A stretch of 64,000 nt of DNA from Limnovirga soli (GTDB lineage Bacteria > Bacteroidota > Bacteroidia > Chitinophagales > Chitinophagaceae), in NCBI RefSeq assembly GCF_013106755.1, contig NZ_WHPF01000013.1, positions 62,001 through 126,000 of the forward strand, given 5' to 3'. Made by a program: the position numbers and the translations under genes. The first letter of the stretch is position 1. Every line of letters starts with the position of its first letter. The notes under the pieces were generated by a model. The model saw only the letters and a list, made by a program, of their open reading frames with translations. It was not told the origin of the DNA and did no database searches. Below, in pieces: positions 8,365-18,700 of this stretch.

Positions 8365-10170
8365 ATGAAAAAAAATTCATCAATATATTACCCCCTAATC
8401 TTGCTGGTCTTGTTGATGTTGGGTAATGGCATTGTATCTGCGCAGGATGTATTTCAGGCATTGCCCGTCAATGCCTCATACGCAGAAACAAATGCCTTAA
8501 AAAAAATTTTTAAAACACAAACCATTGTGCAACTCGATGCACAGGCTGTTTATCAGTTTATAAAAAAATCGGGCAACAAAAGCAGTTTTGTTATCAATGC
8601 GGGCAATAATTATCACTGGAATATTTCACTTGAACAGCACGATTTACGCAGCCCGGACTATTTGCTGCAGTCCACCACCAATAAAGGCCTTATCACCCTG
8701 CCAAAAGAAGAAATCAGCACCTATGCAGGGTTCTTAAAAGATGGTCCCAATAACTATGTTCGTATGAATATTGAAGCCAAAAAAATAAGCGCCAATATTA
8801 TTGATCATGGCGTAGCTTATTACCTTGAACCACTTAAAAAATTTGTCCCTTCCGCCGCACCAGATAAATACATTATTTACAAGCGGGGAGATAGCCGCCC
8901 TGTAGAAGGAGTTTGCAGACAGGTAGCAAGTGCCGAACAACAAGTAAATCAAAAACTTTCCTCAATTGCCACCCCGGCTGCTGCAGATTGCAGGATAATA
9001 GAAATTGCCACCGAATCAGATTGGGAAAATTTTGCACAAGGTGTTACTGCAAGTGATATTCTGGCCAATCTCAATTTTGTAGAGCCGCTTTATCAAAACT
9101 ATTTTGGCGCCAGTATAGTGGTAAAATACCAGCACCAATGGGCTATCTCATCAGACCCTTATACAGCTACCGATTTATGCGGGGGCTCACCTGAACGTTT
9201 GTCAGAGTTCAAATCATACTGGCAAGCTAATTTCACCTCTGTAAAGCGTGACGTCAATATCTTGTATTCCGGTGTTGATTTCACCGGCGGCACCATAGGT
9301 TGTGCTTATGTGGGCGTATTTTCCGGTTCAACCTCCGATGCCTGTTATGCTGTTGCCCAATGGATCACTTCTTATCCTGATGAAAAACGCGAAGTGCTGG
9401 TAGCCCATGAAATGGGACATATTTTTGGTTGCGTACACGATGAAACTGGCTGCAGCAGCACAGATGGTCCTATTATGTGCCCTAATATTAATGCGGTATG
9501 TTATACGCAATGCACGCCTTATTGGTCAACGCTTAGCTTTAGCTCCATCATCAGTAGCTTCACCAGCAGTAATGGCAGTGCCCGTTTAAGATTAAGGGAA
9601 TTTTTTCAGTCAGTAAACACAGCTTTTTCATTAGGTCTTCCCTATTCAGCCTCCGGTAATAATTTGTTTGTAGCATCTGGAAATATTGTTACAAATGGGT
9701 TTTTTGGTCCGGGTTTAATCGCCTTTACGGGTACCGACAATGTTACCCTACAGCCGGGATTTTCAGCCTCAGTAGCTTCGGGTCTTGGTAATTTTACTGC
9801 CCAAATAGGCCCCTGTAATCAAAGCAGTCAATTAACTACTGCAGTACCAATGCAGGTGCCTGCAAAAGCAATAACAGCAACACCTATAGCCGAAAATATT
9901 AAAAGTGTAAATACGGCCATAAAAGTTTATCCCAATCCATTCAGCAGTATTGCCAATATAGAAATTTCATTGCCAAAAACAGCACATATTTCTTTATCGG
10001 TATACGACCCCTCAGGCAGGCTTATTGATAAACCTGTAAATAATAAACCCATGCTGGCAGGCACCAATAACATTCCATATACCAACAAGCAGCTTAGTGC
10101 AAATTATTACCTGTTTGTAATTGAAATAGATGGTGTTAGGTTTACGGAGAAAGTAATAAAACTACCCTAG
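8365..10170 (+). CDS. Secreted reprolysin-like zinc metalloprotease with T9SS sorting domain
   Basis: 601 residues from the ATG at 8365; the ATG at 8347 adds six residues before a good signal peptide (MKKNSSIYYPLILLVLLMLG). The catalytic domain lies about 205-400: HEMGHIFGCVHD matches the HExxHxxGxxHD zinc site of metzincins, and PIMCP is a Met-turn candidate. The last 80 residues (VYPNPFSS to EKVIKLP) are a type A type IX sorting domain, so the protein should cross the outer membrane and be anchored or released. The region before the catalytic domain is likely a propeptide. It follows the fibre-like gene by 190 bp and may share its regulation, but no operator copy precedes it. Confidence 0.85.
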   Translation: MKKNSSIYYPLILLVLLMLGNGIVSAQDVFQALPVNASYAETNALKKIFKTQTIVQLDAQAVYQFIKKSGNKSSFVINAGNNYHWNISLEQHDLRSPDYLLQSTTNKGLITLPKEEISTYAGFLKDGPNNYVRMNIEAKKISANIIDHGVAYYLEPLKKFVPSAAPDKYIIYKRGDSRPVEGVCRQVASAEQQVNQKLSSIATPAAADCRIIEIATESDWENFAQGVTASDILANLNFVEPLYQNYFGASIVVKYQHQWAISSDPYTATDLCGGSPERLSEFKSYWQANFTSVKRDVNILYSGVDFTGGTIGCAYVGVFSGSTSDACYAVAQWITSYPDEKREVLVAHEMGHIFGCVHDETGCSSTDGPIMCPNINAVCYTQCTPYWSTLSFSSIISSFTSSNGSARLRLREFFQSVNTAFSLGLPYSASGNNLFVASGNIVTNGFFGPGLIAFTGTDNVTLQPGFSASVASGLGNFTAQIGPCNQSSQLTTAVPMQVPAKAITATPIAENIKSVNTAIKVYPNPFSSIANIEISLPKTAHISLSVYDPSGRLIDKPVNNKPMLAGTNNIPYTNKQLSANYYLFVIEIDGVRFTEKVIKLP

Positions 10171-10226
10171 TATACTCATTAGTATTTAAGTAATTGTATA
10201 GTTGGCCGTTGCCTGTAAAACACTGC

Positions 10227-10254
10227 AAAAGACCGCTTTTTTAAGCGGTCTTTT
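10227..10254 (+). terminator. Rho-independent terminator after the protease gene
   Basis: Perfect 12-bp stem AAAAGACCGCTT / AAGCGGTCTTTT with a TTTT loop, followed by a T-rich tail. Confidence 0.85.
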
Positions 10255-10531
10255 GTTTATTTAAGAAGGTAAATAATTAGCCAGACTGTGGAATGTTCTT
10301 TTAGCTTTTCTTGCGTCGCACACTTGTACGTACCGGTAATATGGCAGCTTTAATACAGGCAAAAGGCAATTTTTTATTTAAGTTTTACCAAAAGGTGAAA
10401 TGGTACAAATAATTTTTTAGGTGCTGCATATCAATACCTTACCATGGTATGTACAGCATAAATAAAAGCTTATGCACAGTATACCATTTGAAATTCTATT
10501 TTTGATAATCATCTTCATCCGTTAACCAACT
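10255..10531. other. Intergenic stretch with repeat copy D
   Basis: Apart from the dispersed repeat at 10310-10327 I see only AT-rich DNA. CAACTTTG at 10527-10534 resembles a -7 element and overlaps the annotated TTG start of the next gene. Confidence 0.5.
10310..10327 (-). repeat. Dispersed intergenic repeat, copy D (gtgt subtype)
   Basis: Reverse-complement copy of ACAAGTGTGCGACGCAAG, downstream of the protease terminator. Confidence 0.9.
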
Positions 10532-11638
10532 TTGAAAAGCATTTTCTTTAAAAATATTATCCGCCGTATAAAACAACAGGTATATCCATTGTATACCACT
10601 TATGTGTATCATACTGTAGCAGATACCACTTCCAATATTAGTTTTGGTATTATTGGCCATATGGGCGTACACCACCGGTATAAAAATTTATATATTGGTA
10701 AAAACAAAAAAATTAGAATAGTCCCCCGCTTTTTTACCAATACCCTTACTGCTGCCCGAAACTTATTACAAGCCAGCGGTATGGTAATTATTAGTGGGTA
10801 TAAGCATAGTGCCAGCCTGCCAAAAAATACTTTATTGGTACCAGATTTTATTGGCGTTTATATTAATTTACCAGCTACCCTGGATATTTATTTCCAAAGC
10901 CTTCCCGAAAGTGCCAGGTCAGATATTAGAAAAGTAAAAAGGGTTGGCTACACGGTGCAATATTGCAGGGATAAACAATGGGTAGCAACATTTTTTACCC
11001 AATACTATACACCCTCCATGCAACAACGCCATGCCGAGGAAGCCTATATTATGCCCGCAGATGAAATAACAGCCATACTGGCCAACCCCGGTACTGAATT
11101 TCTGAAGATTTACGATGGTACACTTTGCGTAGCTGCCATGCTAACCAGCTTAGATAATGGGCGTTATAGTTTTTTGCGTATGGGCTGGTTAGAAGGTCAT
11201 CAAACACTGGTTAAAAATGGCGCCATTGCAGCTGTTTACTGGTATGCCATTCAAAGGGCATTTAAATTAGGTGCCCAAACCATCGATATGGGAGGCACTC
11301 CCAACTACTTTGAAAATGGTGTGTTGCGTTACAAAGCAAAATGGGGTGCAAGGTTCTGCAATAATACCTCCTATCAGCATAAGCACTTACTGCTTAACCC
11401 TGATAAAGAAGGTTGTTACCAGTTTTTGCTGGCCACTTCCCTGATTGCATTTAACAGCAATAAACAGTTTATTGTACTAAGCAGTAAATATCCTGGTCAA
11501 TTACATATACCTAAAAATATGCTCGCAAATATCAATAGCTGGTTTGTATTGCAGCCTCAAAAGCAAGTACATAAAAGCAATGGCGGGCAGCAGTTACCAG
11601 CTATTTTACAATCCTGGTATAAACACATAAACTATTAA
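10532..11638 (+). CDS. FemAB/GNAT-like acyltransferase (BioF2-like)
   Basis: 368 residues from a TTG codon. The centre and C-terminal half have the GNAT-like fold signature of the FemAB/BioF2 group: SARSDIRKVKRVGYTV, then a long acceptor-binding region, GxxxxLxWYAIQRAFKLGAQTIDMGG and NGVLRYKAKWGA. Such enzymes transfer an acyl or aminoacyl group onto peptidoglycan, lipid or sugar acceptors; the substrate is not readable here. The first ATG in frame is at about 10661 (M44), yet residues 1-43 look coding. A -7-like CAACTTTG over the TTG weakens that start. No signal peptide, so cytoplasmic. Confidence 0.65.
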   Translation: MKSIFFKNIIRRIKQQVYPLYTTYVYHTVADTTSNISFGIIGHMGVHHRYKNLYIGKNKKIRIVPRFFTNTLTAARNLLQASGMVIISGYKHSASLPKNTLLVPDFIGVYINLPATLDIYFQSLPESARSDIRKVKRVGYTVQYCRDKQWVATFFTQYYTPSMQQRHAEEAYIMPADEITAILANPGTEFLKIYDGTLCVAAMLTSLDNGRYSFLRMGWLEGHQTLVKNGAIAAVYWYAIQRAFKLGAQTIDMGGTPNYFENGVLRYKAKWGARFCNNTSYQHKHLLLNPDKEGCYQFLLATSLIAFNSNKQFIVLSSKYPGQLHIPKNMLANINSWFVLQPQKQVHKSNGGQQLPAILQSWYKHINY

Positions 11639-11701
11639 CAGGTAATTTAAATCTGGGTTAACTTTATACGGTATCTTTTTTTATCAACTAAAAATTGTGT
11701 T

Positions 11702-11932
11702 ATGTCATTTCAGGCTTATTTGGATAATATAAAAGCGAAAACAGGCAAAGGACCTAACGACTTTAAAAAGCTGGCCGAACAAAAGGGGTTTACACAAAAT
11801 GGACAAATAAAACCCGGCGTAAAAGCTACTGATATTACCAACTGGCTTAAAACAGATTTTGCATTGGGCCACGGGCATGCCATGGCTGTTTTCGCCTTAT
11901 TAAAAGGCATAAAAAAAGAAGGCGATGAGTAA
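11702..11932 (+). CDS. DUF4287 family small protein
   Basis: 76 residues: MSFQAYLDNIKAKTGKGPND at the start and WLKTDFALGHGHAMAVFALL at the end. The GHGHAMA motif and overall length fit DUF4287. Its biochemical role is not established. It precedes a DUF1801 protein by 29 bp, so the two are likely one transcript. DUF4287 and DUF1801 domains are also found near each other in other bacteria, often beside small regulators. Confidence 0.75.
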   Translation: MSFQAYLDNIKAKTGKGPNDFKKLAEQKGFTQNGQIKPGVKATDITNWLKTDFALGHGHAMAVFALLKGIKKEGDE

Positions 11933-11961
11933 ATTATAAATAGCATATTTTAATAACCACC

Positions 11962-12309
11962 ATGCTAACGCCAATTGATAATTATTTTTTACAACAAAAG
12001 GAACCTGTAAAAGCTACCATGCTTTTTCTGCGTGCTTTTATTTTGCAACAAAATAAAAACATAACCGAAGCATGGAAATATGGCATGCCTTTTTATTGTT
12101 ATAAGGGCAAAATGTTTTGTTACCTGTGGACGCATAAAAAATATCATCAGCCCTATATTGGTATTGTAGAAGGTGCCCGTATTCAGCACCCGGCTTTAAT
12201 TAGTGAACAGCGTGCAAGAATGAAAATTCTATTAATCAATCCCACCGCAGACATACCTGTTGAGGAGATAAAAAATATTCTGCAGTCTGCTATAGCCCTA
12301 TATAAGTAG
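11962..12309 (+). CDS. DUF1801 (YdhG-like) family protein
   Basis: 115 residues. ITEAWKYGMPFYCYKGKMFCYLWTHK is the typical core of DUF1801 proteins, whose fold resembles the bacterial frataxin/YdhG group and which are usually cytoplasmic. Biochemical role uncertain. Likely co-transcribed with the DUF4287 gene 29 bp upstream. Confidence 0.7.
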   Translation: MLTPIDNYFLQQKEPVKATMLFLRAFILQQNKNITEAWKYGMPFYCYKGKMFCYLWTHKKYHQPYIGIVEGARIQHPALISEQRARMKILLINPTADIPVEEIKNILQSAIALYK

Positions 12310-12386
12310 CTGTATACTACTGCTTATTTGCCCAATATTTATAATACAAATTATTAGCCCGGCAGTTTATTTTCATGGCACCGTTC

Positions 12387-12404
12387 TTTGCGTCGCACAC
12401 TTGT
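12387..12404 (-). repeat. Dispersed intergenic repeat, copy E (gtgt subtype, one mismatch)
   Basis: Reads TTTGCGTCGCACACTTGT on the plus strand; only the first base differs from the reverse complement of the core. Confidence 0.85.
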
Positions 12405-12510
12405 ACTGCAGTGTAAAATGGAGCTTTTAACAGCCATGTAAAACCGCCGAAAGGTCCATTATGGCCAAAGTTTTTGGCTGTTAAAAAAAGCTGCGCAATG
12501 CCCAGAACGC

Positions 12511-12528
12511 ACAAGAGTGCGACGCAAG
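12511..12528 (+). repeat. Dispersed intergenic repeat, copy F (gagt subtype)
   Basis: Exact ACAAGAGTGCGACGCAAG followed by CGGCGATGC and, 15 bp on, TATAGCCCGGCTA. Confidence 0.9.
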
Positions 12529-12770
12529 CGGCGATGCTATAGTAATATATAGCCCGGCTACAAATAGTGCTGCATATAACAACCGCATTTTGAAATATAA
12601 TAAAATTTAAATCTGCCAAATGCAATAGCTTCCAATAATTTATATATCTTGAATATTCGTACACCAAAACAAACGGCAGCCCGTAAACGCATTAAAAAGC
12701 CTTTAGTTACAGCAATTGCTGATAGCTGTATTGCGCGGATGATGCCATGTATTGGCAAAACATTTTGTAA

Positions 12771-15700
12771 TTGCTAAACCAACCAAAAGCTAAAGCGTTG
12801 ATTAATAATTTGAATACCATAACGGGTAACACCAACAGGCAGCATCCCGGTTTTTTTACCAAACCATTTCTAACATTTTTGCGCATTAGTTTTTTGTTGC
12901 TATGCATGGCATTTAGCAGCCTTACCGTTTTTGCCGGACAAAAAGATACCATTGGCTATAGCGGTGCCACTACATTTTGCGAGGGAGGCAGTGTAAAGTT
13001 AACCGCCACAAATGCTGATGCAGCCAGTGTTTGCCAATGGATAAAAGATGGTACCAATATTAATGGCGCCACCAAGTTTGAATACACCGCCACCACATCG
13101 GGCAAGTATACGGTAATAGTAACCAAACCCAATAATTTAGGCCCATATGATACGGTTACGGTTACGGTGAATGCCAAACCCAAAATAACTTTAACCTCAG
13201 CAACGGGTACTGATAATCAGCTGGTTTGTTTTAGTGCAGCACTTACAAATATTACTTATTCTATTACAGGCGCTACCAGCAATAGTATTAATGGATTACC
13301 GCCGGGTGTTACCAGTAATTTTAGCGGTGGTGTTTTAACCATAAGTGGTACACCAACAACAACAGGCAGCTTTAGTTTTGAGATTACAGCATCGGATAAA
13401 TGCACCCAAAAACAAACAGGGATAATTGATATAAAACCATTGCCGGTTGCCGGTTTTAATTTTACAACTACAGGTTTATGTTCTAATACACCAATTAATT
13501 TTACCAGTACTTCTTCTGGTGATAACCTTAGCTACATATGGAATTTTGGTGATAACAATGCAACTAGCAATAGCGCTTCTTCAGCTAATCCAACACATGA
13601 GTTTATTGGCACCAATGGCAATGGCACACAAAATTTTACAGTAAGCCTTACTGTAACAACCAGTTTTGGTTGTGCCGATAGTGTACAACGTACTATTAAT
13701 ACCAAACAGATACCCAGTACAAAGTTGGGCGGACCAAGCCCAACAACCTATAACGGTTTATTGTATTTCAGGCAATGTACCGGTGCAGCAACAGCCACTT
13801 TAAACTTTACCAACCAATCAACCACTGTAGCATCTAACACTTCCTATACAATTAAGTGGGGTGATAATAGCCCGGATTTTTCCTCTCCCGGCTTTAATGC
13901 GCCGCTTACACATACCTATAATTCAGGTACATATCCTTTGCAATTTATTGTTAGTGGTAATAATGGATGTACAGATACCACCACTTATTATGTTTTTGTA
14001 GGTAGTAACCCCGCCGTAGGATTGGGCATACCAGAGAATACCCTGATTTGTACAGGTACATCTTTAACCTTCCCTATTTCGGTACCAGCCTCCAACTCGC
14101 CTGAGGTAGTGTATAAAATTGTAATTAATGATGGGACTGATTCTGTTATTTATTCGCATCCGCCACCAACCAGTATTACCCATGAGTTTAATGCAAGCTC
14201 CTGTGGTACAAACAGCACTTCTTTTAATAATTCCTTTTTTGTAAGAATGCAGGCTTCCAATGCCTGCCTTACTTCAGAATCGGTGGTAAGTCCTATTTAT
14301 GTATCGGAAAAGCCTAAAGCCACTTTTGCTATTTCACCAAACGATACAACTTGCGTTAATACAGTAACAACCATTACCAATACCAGCGGGGCAATAAATT
14401 ATGTGAATAATAATGAGTGTGCTTCGGGTTCTTTTATCTGGAGTATATCACCAGCCACCGGCTGGACTTTGGCCAACGGTACTATAATTGGTAATGATTT
14501 TGGTTTAGAGGACCCCTCTTTATGGCAAAACGGAACAAATTTTTTGTCTGTTATATTTACTCAAACCGGCACTTATACCATAAAGCTAAAAACAGGAAAC
14601 CCTAATTGTGGAATGGATTCGCTGGTAAAAACCATATGTGTAAACCCTACACCGGTAGCTTCCTTTTTGTTGGATAAAACGGAAGGATGTTTGCCATTAA
14701 CTGTTCGTACTACCAATACATCTAATAGTCCTATTTGTGGCGACAATACCTATGAATGGTCTGTAACTTATGCCAACACCAACGGATGTAGCCCGGCAGT
14801 AGCAAAATATTCCTTTGTAGAAGGAACAGATTTGCATTCGGTTAATCCGGTTTTTTTATTTGAAAACCCAGGAGTTTACACCATCAGTCTGGTGGCAAAA
14901 AGTTCAGGAGGCAATTGTGTATCTCAGGTGTTTTCGAAGCAGGTAACGGTAAAAGCAAAACCCAATGTTTCGTTAGTAAATATTCCTGCCAGTATTTGCC
15001 AGGGTGGTTCAGTAAATCCATTGGCCAATGTAAATAATTGTTATTCTGCTGTAACGCCAACCTATAGCTGGACTTTTAATGGAGGTATACCAGCAACATC
15101 CACTTCATCCAACCCGGGTACAGTGATATTTAATTCGGCAGGCACTTATACCATAACGCTGGTGGTTGAAAATGAATGCGGTAAAACAGAAGTTTCGCAG
15201 GATATCATTATTAAACCTTCTCCAGATGCCATTGTGCCAGACAATCAATCCTTTTGTGTAGGGGCAAGTGCGGGTCCATTTACATTTAGCAGCAGTTTTC
15301 CTGGTACAAGTTTTAGCTGGACAAATAACAATACTTCAATTGGATTGGCTGCTAGCGGATCGGGAAATATATTCGCCTTTACAACTACTAATGGCGGTTC
15401 TACTCCTGCTACAGGCAATATTTCTGTAATACCTGTTTTAAATGGCTGTACCGGCCCATCGGCAACTTTTAATATTACCGTAAACCCAAAGCCTTTGGCA
15501 CCTGGGGTAGTTTCACCTTTAAATTATTGTCAGGGAGACGGAACGGTTACAGCATTAACTGCCACGGCAGCTTCGGGAAATACCTTGCTTTGGTATACCA
15601 GTGCTACCGGCGGTACCGGCAGCCCTACTGCGCCTACGCCTGTTACCACAATTACCGGCAATACAAAATATTATGTAAGCCAGATAAATACGGCTAGTGG

Positions 15701-18700
15701 TTGCGAAGGCCCAAGGGCATTAATTGAGGTAAATGTATATGCTGTACCTGTGATTGATGGCACAGCTGGCAGTCCTGCAACCTGTGGAAGTACCTCAGGT
15801 AGTATAACTTTAACAGGATTAAATGCCAGTACTAGTTACCAGATAAGTTATACCAGAAATAGCACTCCGGTTAATACCAACGCTACCAGTGACCCTGATG
15901 GTAAGATTATTATTGGGAATTTAGGTGCCGGAATATATGATGCCATATTTGTAACATTAAATGGATGTAGTTCAAATAAACTGGGGCCATTTAGTTTAAG
16001 CGACCCCAACCCCCCAACCACTCCTTTTGCAGGTAGTAACAGTCCGGTATGTAGTGGTGGAACGCTAACGCTGAATGCATCTACTTCCACCCTTGGAGCC
16101 ATAACATATAATTGGACAGGCCCCGCGGGGTATATTAGTACCTCGCAAAACCCAACACGTAATAATACCTTGTTGGCTATGGCAGGAAGCTATTCTGTAA
16201 CCGCCACTGTAAATGGTTGTACTTCTGCACCTGCAACTACCATAGTGGTTATAAACGAAACCCCAGCCACTCCCGTATTAGGCGGTAATACGCCTATTTG
16301 CAGCGGTAACGATATTCAGTTAAATGTTTCCAATATATACACGGGTTTAGTAACTTATGCCTGGACGGGGCCAGCCGCCTTTAACAGTACAGAGAAAAAC
16401 CCGCTTATTTCAAAAGCTACCACTGCGAATTCCGGTACCTACAGCTTAAATGTAACAGCTGCAATTGGCAATTGTGTTTCTGCCGCTGGTTCAACCAATG
16501 TACTTGTAAATGCAACACCTGTAATTGATAATGCCAAAGTTACCAATCCTAATAGCTGTGCTTCAGCTACCGGTAGTATTGAATTAAGTGGTTTGGCTGT
16601 TGGGCTAACTTTTACGGTGCATTACTCTTTTAATGGTGCTCCAATTTCAGTAAACCTGGTGTCAAACAGTGATGGAATAATTTCTATATCCAACCTGAAG
16701 TCGGGGGTGTATGATGGTATATATATTGTATCAAATAGCTGTTCTTCCAATACAATGGGGCCATATGCGCTGGTAGACCCCAACCCTCCACCATTACCAG
16801 TAATTACCAATAATGGACCTTTATGTAGTGGGGCTGATTTACAACTAAATGCATCTAATACCCCGCCGGGTGCTACCTATAATTGGTCAGGTCCCGATGG
16901 GTTTATTAGTACAGCAGCCAATCCGGTGTATAATAATGTTCCTGTAACCGCAGCCGGAACCTATTTTTTACAGGTAATACTCAATGGCTGCACATCTGCC
17001 TCTGCTGCTACCACAGTTGTAGTAAATGCAACACCGGCAATGCCTGTAATAAGTAGTAATGCTCCGGTTTGCTCCACCAATACCTTAACGCTTTCGGCCA
17101 ATACAAGTTTTTCCGGAGCCCTAAGTTATAGCTGGACAGGCCCGAATGGATTTACCAGTGATATTCAAAATCCTACAATACCAAATGTAACTGTTGGTGC
17201 AAGTGGTACTTATTTTGTAACTGCCACGGCTACATCAGGTAGTTGTCCATCACTGGCAGGAACTGCTTTGATTACCATCAATCCTACGCCCGTAATTACA
17301 GGTTTCAGTTTTATTAATCCGGTTAATTGTGGTACAGCCTCTGGTAAGATTTTATTAAATGGATTAAGCAGCAACGCTACTTACCAGGTTTATTTTACTG
17401 CGAATGGTGTACCCCAAAGCAATAGTATAACAACTGATAATAATGGCATACTAACCATAAATAATATTGGTGCCGGCATTTATTCCAATATTTATGTGCA
17501 ACAGGCAGGATGTACTTCCAATATAGTAGGGCCAATTACACTTTCAGATCCTAATCCACCCGCAACACCATTGGCATCTAGTAATAGCGCTATATGTGCT
17601 GGTGCTACACTTAATTTAAACGCAGTAAGCAGTACAACTGGTAATATTATTTATGCTTGGACAGGCCCTGATAATTTTGTAAGCAATATTCAAAACCCTT
17701 TAATACCAAATACTACAGCCAACAACAATGGTACTTATTATGTGAGTGCCACCCTTAATAATTGTACCTCTCTGCAGGATTCTGTGCAAGTGGTTATCAA
17801 TCCATTGGCAGCAACCCCAATCGTAATTTCGCCTGTACACTATTGCATCAATACTACTGCCTCTTTATTAACTGCTGAAGTGCTGCCTGGCAATACACTT
17901 AGCTGGTATACCACCGCCAATGGAGGTGTTGGCAGCAGCAGTGCGCCTTTACCAACTACTAACTCGGTTGGCACAACCAACTATTATGTAAGTCAGTCTA
18001 CAGGTTTTGGCTGTGAAGGGGCCAGGGCTGAAATTGCAGTAATTGTACATCCCGATGCAACAGCAGCATATAATTTTATACAAGACAGCAGTTGCGCTGC
18101 ATTTATTATTAGTAGCAGCAATATTCAACCGGTGATTTTCAATGACCGGAATAGTGATTATTTATGGTATGCCAATGATGCCGGCATAGGGAGTGGGATC
18201 AATTTTCCTGGTTTTACTATTACAAATGGGGGAGACGCCGTTATTATTAAAATGGTGGCTATTAGCAAATACGGGTGTTTGGCAGATAGTATATCGCACC
18301 AGTTTGTTACACCAGAAACACCGGCAACAGCTTTTACTGCCGATCAATCATCTGGTTGCGGCCCCTTAATCATTAATTTTAATAATACTACCCCGTTTGC
18401 CAGCAGATTTAATTATTTGTGGAATTTTGGCAATGGCATTACTTCTACCCAAATAAACCCGGGTAGCGTTAGTTTTGCCTCCAGTCCATTTTTTGTTGAT
18501 ACTACCTATACAGTTACACTGGCTGGTTACACAGATTGTGATACGGTTCTTGATACCCGTTATATAACGGTAAAATCTAAACCAAAATCGCTATTTACAC
18601 CAGTTCAATCTAAAGGTTGTTCCCCTTTTACGGCGGTATTTAATAATACATCACTTGGCAATAACAAAACATTTATCTGGAATTTTGGCGATGGCAATAG

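Larger units (their letters stand above)
12310..12770. other. Intergenic stretch with two facing repeat copies
   Basis: Contains repeat copies E (minus) and F (plus) pointing at each other, 106 bp apart, with TTAGCCCGGCAG and TATAGCCCGGCTA blocks outside them. No convincing gene is visible, and no promoter I trust precedes the adhesin gene. Confidence 0.6.
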
